Part shown: positions 8,133-15,355 of the stretch, one piece after another
Layout: each line of letters begins with the position of its first letter
Position numbering within the stretch: the first letter of the stretch is position 1
Source of the DNA: JACPPO01 sp965262505
GTDB lineage: Bacteria > Acidobacteriota > Vicinamibacteria > Vicinamibacterales > UBA2999
Reading direction: 5' to 3'
NCBI GenBank assembly: GCA_965262505.1
Contig: CBDHFM010000030.1
Span: forward strand, 3,162,001-3,226,000
Length of the DNA stretch: 64,000 nt
Notes under the pieces: generated by a model
What the model was told of the DNA's origin: nothing
What the model saw: the letters and a program-made list of their open reading frames with translations, nothing else
Database searches by the model: none
Translations under genes and position numbers: made by a program

Positions 8133-8932
8133 CTGACTGGATGGGACTCCCGGAGCTCGCCTCCGCTCACGGCGGGCAGATCGACAGCCTGATCGGCTGG
8201 ATACACGTGTTCATGCTCGTCCTGTTCGTCGGGTGGGGAGGGTTCCTCGCCTACTGCCTGGTCCGTTTCCGGGCATCGCGGCATCCGGTGGCCGACTATA
8301 CGGGCGTCACGTCGCACTGGTCGACTTATTCGGAGATCGGCGTTGTCGTGGTCGAAGCGGTTCTCCTGATCGGTTTCGCGATCCCGCTCTGGGCCGCGAG
8401 GGTCGATGAGAGGCCCCCGGAGAGCGAATCGCTGGTCGTGCAGGTCACCGGCGAGCAGTTCGCCTGGAACGTCCACTATGCCGGCCCCGACGGGGTATTC
8501 GGCCCCACGGATATCAACCAGATCGACCTCCAGACGAACCCCCTGGGACTCGATCGCTCCGATCCTGCGGCAATGGACGACGTCACGACCGTCAATCAGC
8601 TCTATCTGCCCGTGAACAGGCCGATCATCGTGATGCTCAAGACCAAGGACGTCATCCACAGTTTCGGCGTGCCCGAGCTTCGCGTGAAGCAGGACGCCAT
8701 CCCCGGCCTCACGGTTCCCGTCTGGTTCGTCCCCACCGTCACGACCGCTGAGATGCGGACCCAAACCGGGAATCCCGAGTTCCAGTACGAGATCGCCTGC
8801 GCGCAACTCTGCGGGCTGGGCCATTACCGGATGCGGGGATTCGTCACCGTCGAGACCGCCGAGGAATTCCAGCAGCGGATGGACGAGATGGTCACGGAGG
8901 CCGCCGAGGCCGCAGACAACCCCTTCTTCTAG
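8129..8932 (+). CDS. ctaC: Cytochrome c oxidase subunit II (CuA)
   Basis: 267 residues. Two N-terminal membrane helices (about 25-50 and 70-92) lead into a periplasmic cupredoxin domain. The CuA site is intact: an upstream His in DVIHSFGVPELRVKQD and the motif CAQLCGLGHYRM (Cys-x3-Cys-x3-His-x2-Met). No heme c motif (CxxCH) is present at the C terminus, so it needs a separate cytochrome or cupredoxin donor. Start ATG overlaps the previous stop and has AGGAG five bases upstream. It is the last gene of the operon and is followed by a hairpin terminator. Confidence 0.95.
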   Translation: MTDWMGLPELASAHGGQIDSLIGWIHVFMLVLFVGWGGFLAYCLVRFRASRHPVADYTGVTSHWSTYSEIGVVVVEAVLLIGFAIPLWAARVDERPPESESLVVQVTGEQFAWNVHYAGPDGVFGPTDINQIDLQTNPLGLDRSDPAAMDDVTTVNQLYLPVNRPIIVMLKTKDVIHSFGVPELRVKQDAIPGLTVPVWFVPTVTTAEMRTQTGNPEFQYEIACAQLCGLGHYRMRGFVTVETAEEFQQRMDEMVTEAAEAADNPFF

Positions 8933-8947
8933 AAGCGGCTTCATAAC

Positions 8948-8990
8948 CTCGGTGCGGGTGGCCGCGGACGGGGCCGCCCCGAGTTTTTCT
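8948..8990 (+). terminator. Rho-independent terminator of the cox operon
   Basis: CTCGGtGCGG (8948-8957) can pair with CCGCCCCGAG (8974-8983) with one mismatch, enclosing a GC-rich loop, and is followed by TTTTTCTC. It lies 15 bases after the subunit II stop. Confidence 0.75.
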
Positions 8991-8994
8991 CTCC

Positions 8995-10380
8995 CTAACC
9001 GAACATCTTCGGGGTCGGCATACGCGCGCGGATCCGTTCGAGTTCTTCGACGGTCACGCGGTCGAGGCCGCTCTTGCGGCAGGTGTCCTCGACGGCCCTG
9101 ACCACCATCCCCCTGACGAACGCAGGGATCTTCTTCATGCGCGCGGAGGCCGCATCGTCCCACGCGATCGTTGCCGGTGATTCGGGGCCGTACTCGACCG
9201 CGGGAACTCCGGAGTTGGCGGCAGACCCTGGGGGGGCGAGAAGGGGGGACCCCGCGAACGTCCCGGGGGTGTGGGTGCAGAGGGGATCTTCGGCCATGAG
9301 ATCGCCGGTCATGCCGTAGGCCCGGGCGCGGCAGCCCCCGCAGTGGGCGTTCATCTCGCAGGCCCCGCACCGTCCCCCGAGTGAGGTGCGGCGGCGAATG
9401 TCGGTGAACACCTCCGATGACGTCCAGAGGTCCGCGAGAGACGACCCGCGAAGGTTTCCGGCGAAGACCGGGAGGTATGGGCAGGGCGTGACGTCCCCAT
9501 TCGGCCGTATCCCCATGTAGTGCGTCCCCGCCGGGCACCCGCCGGCCCCTCCGGAGTAGATCCTGATCGGAGACAGACCGGGCGATTCGGCATCCGTCGG
9601 GATCGGATCGGTCTCGGCGCCGGCGTTCTCCAGAACGGTCTTGATGTAGTGCGGAGCGCACTTCGCGTTCACGACCATTCGGCTTTTGTACTTCTTCTGG
9701 ATTCGGTAGAGAGAGGCGAGCACCTCGTCGTACTGCGCGGGGGTCATGTCCGAGACGAACTGTCCGCGCCCCGTCGGCACCAGGAAGTAGAGGTTCCAGA
9801 CCTTAGCGGCGAGGCGATCGTGCGCGAAGTCGGCGATCGCGTCGAGCTCGCCGAGATTGTGCGAGCCCGCGGTCGTCTGCACGATGAAGGGGAGCCCGGT
9901 CCTGTTGAGGATCTCCGCTCCCTCCACCGTGTTCCGCCAGGCGCCACGCACCCTCCTGAAGCGGTCGTGACGATCGGGATCGAGAGCATCGAGAGAGAGC
10001 GAGAGCCCCCGCGCTCCGGCCTCCGCCAGGAGCCGCGCCACGTTCTCCGTGATGCGCACGCCGTTGGTGCCGACGACGACCCAAAGTTCACGCTCTGCCG
10101 CGCGCCGGACGATCTCGAGGATGTCGCGCCGTAAGAGCGGCTCGCCGCCTGTCAGGATCGTGAGGCATTCGGGCGCGAAAGCGGCAATTTGGTCGATAAC
10201 CCCGAAGCATTCCTCGGTGCCGAGCTCGCTCCGATCGGCGAAGTTCTCCGTGCCGACCAGAGGCGCGGCGCCGGCGTCGAGATAGCAGTGCTCGCAGGCG
10301 AGGTTGCAGCGGTAGGTGAGGTTCCAGGAGACGACGTACGGCCGGACGAACGGGCTCGTGTTCGGATGGGGCATGTTCAT
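8995..10380 (-). CDS. Radical SAM/SPASM protein with C-terminal PCP_red domain
   Basis: 461 residues. The radical SAM 4Fe-4S motif is CNLACEHC (Cys 25, 29, 32), followed by the GGEP-type LTGGEPLL near residue 76. A SPASM-like auxiliary cluster region (about 285-370) contains CPAGTHYMGIRPNGDVTPCP, CGACEMNAHCGGCRARAYG and DPLC, a layout shared by heme-pathway enzymes AhbC, AhbD and NirJ and by peptide-modifying enzymes. Residues about 405-455 (WDDAASARMKKIPAFVRGM, then a helix-rich tail) match the PCP_red domain of BchB/ChlB. It is the last gene of the - strand train. Its substrate is unknown; tetrapyrrole or protein modification is inference. Confidence 0.8.
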   Translation of the reverse strand: MNMPHPNTSPFVRPYVVSWNLTYRCNLACEHCYLDAGAAPLVGTENFADRSELGTEECFGVIDQIAAFAPECLTILTGGEPLLRRDILEIVRRAAERELWVVVGTNGVRITENVARLLAEAGARGLSLSLDALDPDRHDRFRRVRGAWRNTVEGAEILNRTGLPFIVQTTAGSHNLGELDAIADFAHDRLAAKVWNLYFLVPTGRGQFVSDMTPAQYDEVLASLYRIQKKYKSRMVVNAKCAPHYIKTVLENAGAETDPIPTDAESPGLSPIRIYSGGAGGCPAGTHYMGIRPNGDVTPCPYLPVFAGNLRGSSLADLWTSSEVFTDIRRRTSLGGRCGACEMNAHCGGCRARAYGMTGDLMAEDPLCTHTPGTFAGSPLLAPPGSAANSGVPAVEYGPESPATIAWDDAASARMKKIPAFVRGMVVRAVEDTCRKSGLDRVTVEELERIRARMPTPKMFG

Positions 10381-10410
10381 CTCGATGACGCTCGTTTCAG
10401 AGACGGTGCC

Positions 10411-10953
10411 TCACATACCGAAGAAGTCGCGGGCCGCGTCGAGGATCTGCTCGTCCACTTCCAGGGACCCCCGCTCTCGGGCGAATCTCTCGATGCCGGT
10501 CCGCGCCATGGGGCGGACGAACGCGGGGATGTTGGCGAGCCGCGCTTCGGCGCCCGACGTCCACCGGACTGGGACTGGTTCGCCCCCACTGGTCGATGTG
10601 GCGTGTCCCGCACCCTCGGGTGCTCCCTCCATGCCAGGTATCATCGCCGTGAACGGACATTTGGTGCTGGAGGTGGGGGCGCCCCTTTCGATCTCCTGAT
10701 CGCCCGAAAGGCGCGCGTCCGCGACGGGCCCGCCCACGCTCGCACTCGCGACGCTCGACGCGCCCGCGCTCGTCGCGGGGCCGATTCGCACGCCGAGTGA
10801 CTGGACGAGCTGTGTCTCGAATGGATTGGTGAGCATCGCCATCTCGTAGCCGCACTCAGGACAGGAGTAGACGACCGAGAGCGAGCCGCCCTCTGGCGGG
10901 GCGACGGTTCGCAGCTTCATCGGGCTATCGCAGGGGACGCAGAGGAACTTCAT
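10411..10953 (-). CDS. Zinc-ribbon plus PCP_red domain small protein
   Basis: 180 residues. The N terminus has a zinc-ribbon-like four-cysteine set (Cys 5, 8, 31, 34: CVPC and CPECGYEM). The middle (about 50-128) is low complexity, rich in Ser, Gly and Thr. Residues about 129-180 (VRWTSGAEARLANIPAFVRP and a helical tail) are a PCP_red-type domain, very like those in the radical SAM gene 30 bp downstream and in the universal-stress gene at 13163-15313. The start overlaps the Mrp stop by four bases (ATGA). No known function; perhaps a metal- or cofactor-binding adaptor. Confidence 0.7.
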   Translation of the reverse strand: MKFLCVPCDSPMKLRTVAPPEGGSLSVVYSCPECGYEMAMLTNPFETQLVQSLGVRIGPATSAGASSVASASVGGPVADARLSGDQEIERGAPTSSTKCPFTAMIPGMEGAPEGAGHATSTSGGEPVPVRWTSGAEARLANIPAFVRPMARTGIERFARERGSLEVDEQILDAARDFFGM

Positions 10954-11912
10954 CGAGGAGGCTCCGTTGTCGATTCGAGGCTGTCCAGAAGGCGCTGCGC
11001 AACATGCTCCAGGGCGCGGCCAACGGGTGTGTCGGGCAGTTCCGCGAGCGGGATCCCCCGATCGCAGCGCCGTGCAAGCTCGGGATCGAATGGGACGGTC
11101 CCGAGGCAGGGGATCTCCAGGCCCGATTGTTCCGCCTTCGCTGAAGCTTCGGCGGACCGCCGTAGCCTTGGCGGAGGCGGGTCGAGTGACACGAAGAGCG
11201 GCTTGATGGCGTTGCAGTCGCGGCAGTAGTAGCCGCTCATGTTTTCAACGTAACCGAGGAGGCGATTGGGCCCCTTCGACAGAGCTGCCACCGAGCGCGC
11301 GACCACGCCCCGCGCCACCTCCGAAGGGATCGTCACGAGCAGGAACGAGGTCCGCGGCCCGAGGAAATCGGCGAACTGGACCGTCCGTTCGGCTCCCGGC
11401 GGCAGATCGAACATCAGCAGATCGAGCGCTCCCCACTCGAAGGACCCGAGGATCTCGCCGAGGAGAGAGAACTCCCTCGTGGCGCGCCACGTATGGGACT
11501 CTCCGTGCGCCGCGCTCTCGAACTCGAGTGCCTCCGACTCCGGGACGAGCGAGCCCATTGAGAAGACCGCGATCCCGTTCCTGGTCCGCGGGAGCGCGAC
11601 CTTGCGGCTGCCGGGTACGAACAGCGCCCTTTCGACACCTGCCATGCGCGCCTGTGAGGGGCCGTTGAAGTCCGCGTCCAGGATCGCAATCCGAAGCCCC
11701 CTGGCGCGCAGAGCGCCCGCGAGATGCAGCGTCAAGGTGCTCTTGCCGACGCCCCCCTTGCCGGAGCCCACGGCCACGAGATGGCGCACCTCGGCGAGCC
11801 CGTCGGTGATGCGGGTGCGCTGCTCGGCAACCTGCTCGAGGATTCTGGACCCTCCGTCGCCGACGATGTCGTGGTAGCCCTTCATGTTGGTGACGTAGCT
11901 TACACCCGTCAT
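10950..11912 (-). CDS. Mrp/ApbC (NBP35)-type P-loop ATPase
   Basis: 320 residues from the ATG at 11912, which overlaps the GNAT stop; a longer open frame upstream lies antisense-like over the GNAT gene and is not used. The deviant Walker A GSGKGGVGKST (about 49-59), the Mrp switch DADFNGPSQARM and the DLPPGAERTVQF motif place it with Fe-S carrier ATPases of the Mrp/ApbC family. A CRDC pair (near residue 228) could hold a bridging cluster. Residues about 241-258 (PPPPRLRRSAEASAKAEQ) are encoded by a REP-like palindrome inserted in frame. A role in Fe-S loading of neighbours (ActB, radical SAM) is inferred. Confidence 0.8.
   Translation of the reverse strand: MTGVSYVTNMKGYHDIVGDGGSRILEQVAEQRTRITDGLAEVRHLVAVGSGKGGVGKSTLTLHLAGALRARGLRIAILDADFNGPSQARMAGVERALFVPGSRKVALPRTRNGIAVFSMGSLVPESEALEFESAAHGESHTWRATREFSLLGEILGSFEWGALDLLMFDLPPGAERTVQFADFLGPRTSFLLVTIPSEVARGVVARSVAALSKGPNRLLGYVENMSGYYCRDCNAIKPLFVSLDPPPPRLRRSAEASAKAEQSGLEIPCLGTVPFDPELARRCDRGIPLAELPDTPVGRALEHVAQRLLDSLESTTEPPR
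11131..11182. repeat. REP-like palindromic element, copy C, inside the Mrp gene
   Basis: CCGCCTTCGCTGAAGCTTCG followed by GCGGACCGCCGTAGCCTTGGCGGAGGCGGG: two nested palindromes, the best preserved of the three copies. It is inserted in frame within the Mrp/ApbC coding region and adds about 17 residues between the cysteine pair and the conserved PCLGTVPFDPE segment. Confidence 0.65.
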
Positions 11913-12850
11913 TCGGATCGCGCCCTCGCTGCGTAAAGTACATGCCCGCCGGCGGGGCGGAAACCGAGCGTCTCCAGGAACTCCTTCGAGATTTCCTCCG
12001 GGTGGACCTTCGGGAACCGGAAGGTCCTCATGCCTTGCGCGCGGAGTCGAGAGAGCAGTTGCTTCAGACGGGCTCCACCGTCCTCGATGAAAGTGCCGAG
12101 CGACACAATCTCCGCCGGCGAGGGCCCCCCGCGCGGACCCGCCTCTGCGTTCCCTTCCGGGCCCACTCCGGGCTTCACATAAAGGAGGTAGGCCTCGATT
12201 CGCTCGTCGGAGGCGACGGCGAGTCCTCCGATGTCGTCCTTCCTTGCAGTGAGGGTCTCGACCGAGCGCTTCCAAGCCTGCGGATGAGCCTCTCCAAGGA
12301 GACCGTTGGCGGCGAGATCGTCGACCGTCACGGGGATCACGAACCGGTCGTCGCGATCGTCCGCCTCCGCGCAAGGCGCTTCGGCGGACATCCATGCGAC
12401 CTCGCGCGCATCGTTCTCTTCACGCTGCAAGACGTAGTCTGTCAGGTGCGCTTCCTGGACATATCCGCTTGCGCTGAACAGCTCGCAGGCAGGGGCGAGC
12501 GTCTCGGGGACTTCGGCGATGATTCGAGGGGGGCCGAGAATCGCGAGCTTCGAGCCGAGCGAGGCGAGCAGGTGACGGCCATGACCCTGTCGCCGATGAT
12601 CGGGATGGACGGCGATCTTGTGGACAAGGGTACCGGAAGGCCGCTTGGCGCCGATCAGGACGGCGATCGGGTCGGAGCCCGAGAAGGCGACCATGCAGTT
12701 GCTGGACCAGACCTGCAGGTCGCGGATCGACCGCTTGAACGTGGCCGGCGTCATGGGAGGATCGTCGGGAAAGTACGGAGCCCAGCAGCGATTCAGCGCG
12801 TCACCGAGAAGCGTGATGTCGTCCGAGCGGCAGAAGCGATACGCCGTCAT
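11909..12850 (-). CDS. GNAT-family N-acetyltransferase
   Basis: 313 residues, ATG start at 12850. The N-terminal half is a GNAT fold with the acetyl-CoA-binding motif A VHPDHRRQGHGRHLL (about 81-95). The C-terminal half, ending in SKEFLETLGFRPAGGHVLYA, looks like a second, degenerate GNAT domain, giving the two-domain form. The substrate is unknown. Its stop overlaps the Mrp start (ATGA), so it is translated with the Mrp, zinc-ribbon and radical SAM genes. The 312 bp upstream separate it from the universal-stress gene and contain a MITE-like element. Confidence 0.75.
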   Translation of the reverse strand: MTAYRFCRSDDITLLGDALNRCWAPYFPDDPPMTPATFKRSIRDLQVWSSNCMVAFSGSDPIAVLIGAKRPSGTLVHKIAVHPDHRRQGHGRHLLASLGSKLAILGPPRIIAEVPETLAPACELFSASGYVQEAHLTDYVLQREENDAREVAWMSAEAPCAEADDRDDRFVIPVTVDDLAANGLLGEAHPQAWKRSVETLTARKDDIGGLAVASDERIEAYLLYVKPGVGPEGNAEAGPRGGPSPAEIVSLGTFIEDGGARLKQLLSRLRAQGMRTFRFPKVHPEEISKEFLETLGFRPAGGHVLYAARARSE

Positions 12851-12860
12851 CCTGTCCGCC

Positions 12861-13024
12861 TAACAGCCCGTGGTGAAAGTCCGGCGTCGCACCGAGACGG
12901 GCGAGGCGCCTCGCGGACAAGGCGCGACGACCGAGAATACCGTCTGTATTTGAACGAGGAGCAACGCAGGCCGCGAGGATGTATCGCCCGGCGAATGCAG
13001 TCGGACTTTCACCACGGGCTGCTA
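12861..13024. repeat. MITE-like element with 20-bp perfect terminal inverted repeats
   Basis: CAGCCCGTGGTGAAAGTCCG near 12864-12883 is repeated as its exact reverse complement near 13002-13021, flanked by CTAA and CTAG. The interior is about 120 bp, has no reading frame and shows imperfect inner dyad symmetry. The 164-bp size, lack of a gene and perfect ends fit a non-autonomous miniature transposable element. It fills half of the 312-bp gap at 12851-13162; in the rest (13025-13162) I see no gene. Confidence 0.75.
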
Positions 13025-13162
13025 GGTTCGCGAGGAATTGCGACCGCGAACGTCGGCGAGACCGTCAATCGATGCGCCAAAGGCTCCAGTCGGAGTCGGC
13101 TCGTGAGGAGGACGGCTTCAGGATCAATCACGAGCGACTCCGGGCTAGCGACCCCAGACGGA

Positions 13163-15313
13163 TCAGACTTGGCGAGGAGTCCGTTCGTCGGACACGGTCC
13201 CGGGAGGCGCGTCGCCGGGAGCGCTCGGCCCGGATGCCATCGCCGGCCGCGCGCTCACTTCGTTGAGGTAGCCGCTCCCGTTGACGGCCGGGGACACGTC
13301 CCGAGCCGCGTTGGAGGCTTCCACGGGCGCGCCCGGGGTTGCGGTGGAGGGGGCCGCCGAATCCCGCGCCGCCGTCGCGACTCCGGGGTTCGCGCCCGAT
13401 GCAGAGTACGTAGCGATCATCTCGGCCATCATCCGCTTTCCGAGCTCGATTCCCTCCTCGACGAGCGCAAGGTCGATCGACGCCGCGGCGCGCTCCCGCG
13501 CAAGCTCCTCGACCCGCTCCTGCGTCTGGTTCCGCATGAACCCGGCCGGGACCCTGAGGATCCGCTGCGCGGCATCGTTGGTCCACTCGAATGTCGAGAT
13601 CAACGGGTTCTTCCTCTGGTCGCGCGCAATGAGCTTGGCCTCGCTCCCTACGCCGGCACCGCTGTTGGCGGCTTCCGCTGCGCGCGCTCGCGTCACGTCG
13701 GCGGAGGGGGACTGGATCTCGAGCGGCGCGCCCGTCTCCTCCTCAATCACCTGACGGGCGAATTCGAGTGTGATCGCGTCGAGCTTCTTCATGCGCGCGC
13801 GCTTTTCGACACGCGCCTTCACGCGCCGGCGCATATAGGCGTTCTTCATGGTCCAGAGGCCCCTCCTGGCTTCCTCCGACCATCGGAGCTTGCGCCCGTC
13901 GTAGGTCGTCTCCTCCTGGAGACCTCCCTCCACCTCCGCGATCCTTTCGATCATCTCCTGGGAGATCACGTCGAAGTCCGTGGCCCCGCAGACGGTGCAC
14001 CTCACGGCGCCGCTCTGCGTGGCCGTGACGCCACACGCCCGGCACATCGACACGGGGCCGGACTTCGCCCGCTCGAGAGCCACGGCCTCGGCCAGCGCCT
14101 TGGTCGCGGCCGACGCGCTCTTCGGCATGAACCGATCCATCGCTTCGTCAATCACCGCATTCGTGACCACCGAATGCCCCTTCTCCAGCGCCAGGCGAAG
14201 GACCCCGGTGCGGGCGATCCCCTTGACCTGCTCGGGAACGTGCGTCATGCGCTCCTCGGCCTCTGGCGTCCATCGGACGGTCTCCTCGGCGCGCACGTCG
14301 AGGCGTGGTACCTCGAGGCGCGTGGAGAGGAGGACATCGCAGTTCGCGGCGCGGAGAACGTTCTCCGCGTTGCTCCCCAGCCCCATCTCGTCCTTCGGGC
14401 TGTGAACGCCTATCCGCCCAAGCACGATGAGCCAGGGATTCGTCTTGCGCGCGTGGTCGATGATCTTCTGGAAGGGCTTGCCGTCGAGGAGCGTTTTCTT
14501 GATCTCGATGCCCTCCTCGCTCCCCATCCGCTCGCCCACCTCGAGATGAGACTGATAGATCTGCGCGAGCCCGGTGTCGATGATCTCTTCGTGGAGCTGA
14601 TTCTGCTCCTCGAAGCGGAAGACCTTCGCCGCCTTCTCGGTGAGGACGCCGACGATGCCGTTGAAGACGGAGTAGTGCAGATAGGGGTCGTACACGGCAA
14701 TCGCTTCGACCTTCTTGCCGAACGTGCGTGCCAGATCGATGGCCGTCATGAGCGCGCCGAATGACTGGGGGCTGCCGTCGACGCCGACCAGGATCGTGTC
14801 CCGCTCCGCCTCGTTCGGCTCCGGGAGGTGCTTGACGACCCAGAGATCGCGGTCGGATTGGCGGGCGACGCGTTCGCAGACCGAGCCGATCACGCTGTCC
14901 CGGGCGCGCCCGATCCCCAGGGCGCCGATCACGACCAGGTCGTGCTGTGAGCCGGCGAGATCCTTGAGGATCTCGATGTGATGCTTCCCGTCCATCATCC
15001 GCGGCTCGAACGCAAGGCCCGACTCCCCACATTGGCGCGACATGCCATCGAGATAGCTGTCGGAAATGAGCTTGAGGCCCATCGTGATGAGGCTGTCGTG
15101 GATCTTCCGCTGGCGCTCCAGTTCCACCTCGTCGATGTACTCCTCGGGCAGGGTGTACTCCATCTGCCTGAAGCGATAGTCGTGCAGTTTTGCCGCGTAG
15201 ACATGGCAGCCGACGAGCTTCGCCTGGTACGCCTTACCCAGCCCGAGAGCGCAGGCGACGGCGCGGTTGGAGAGGTCTGAGTTATCGACGGGAACGTAGA
15301 TGCTCTTGTACAT
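13163..15313 (-). CDS. Tandem universal-stress protein fused to three PCP_red domains
   Basis: 716 residues. Residues 1-160 and 170-330 are two USP domains, with ATP-site-like patterns GALGIGRARDSVIGS (130-144) and GRIGVHSPKDEMGLGS (299-314). Then come a PCP_red domain (346-396, VRWTPEAEERMTHVPEQVKG), a zinc ribbon (CRAC and CTVC, 424-442), a second PCP_red (476-528, LRWSEEARRGLW) and a third, more divergent one (575-630, FEWTNDAAQRILRVPAGFM), followed by an Ala/Pro/Gly-rich tail. I know of no described protein with this order. The ATG has GGAGG eight bases upstream. It sits between the cytochrome genes and the GNAT-Mrp-radical SAM set, linking respiration to the putative maturation genes. 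Confidence 0.75.
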   Translation of the reverse strand: MYKSIYVPVDNSDLSNRAVACALGLGKAYQAKLVGCHVYAAKLHDYRFRQMEYTLPEEYIDEVELERQRKIHDSLITMGLKLISDSYLDGMSRQCGESGLAFEPRMMDGKHHIEILKDLAGSQHDLVVIGALGIGRARDSVIGSVCERVARQSDRDLWVVKHLPEPNEAERDTILVGVDGSPQSFGALMTAIDLARTFGKKVEAIAVYDPYLHYSVFNGIVGVLTEKAAKVFRFEEQNQLHEEIIDTGLAQIYQSHLEVGERMGSEEGIEIKKTLLDGKPFQKIIDHARKTNPWLIVLGRIGVHSPKDEMGLGSNAENVLRAANCDVLLSTRLEVPRLDVRAEETVRWTPEAEERMTHVPEQVKGIARTGVLRLALEKGHSVVTNAVIDEAMDRFMPKSASAATKALAEAVALERAKSGPVSMCRACGVTATQSGAVRCTVCGATDFDVISQEMIERIAEVEGGLQEETTYDGRKLRWSEEARRGLWTMKNAYMRRRVKARVEKRARMKKLDAITLEFARQVIEEETGAPLEIQSPSADVTRARAAEAANSGAGVGSEAKLIARDQRKNPLISTFEWTNDAAQRILRVPAGFMRNQTQERVEELARERAAASIDLALVEEGIELGKRMMAEMIATYSASGANPGVATAARDSAAPSTATPGAPVEASNAARDVSPAVNGSGYLNEVSARPAMASGPSAPGDAPPGTVSDERTPRQV

Positions 15314-15355
15314 CGGATCCTCCGGATAGGCCGAGATAGCTCACGCTCTGGTGGT

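Noticed and set aside
11912..12395. N-terminal extension of the Mrp gene
   Set aside because: The extension lies over the GNAT gene in another frame and is not Mrp-like; the ATG at 11912 gives the family-like start and the ATGA overlap.
11942..14764. Open frame of 940 codons on the + strand
   Set aside because: Antisense to the GNAT and universal-stress genes, whose domains are recognisable; it runs through the MITE-like element and has no motif.
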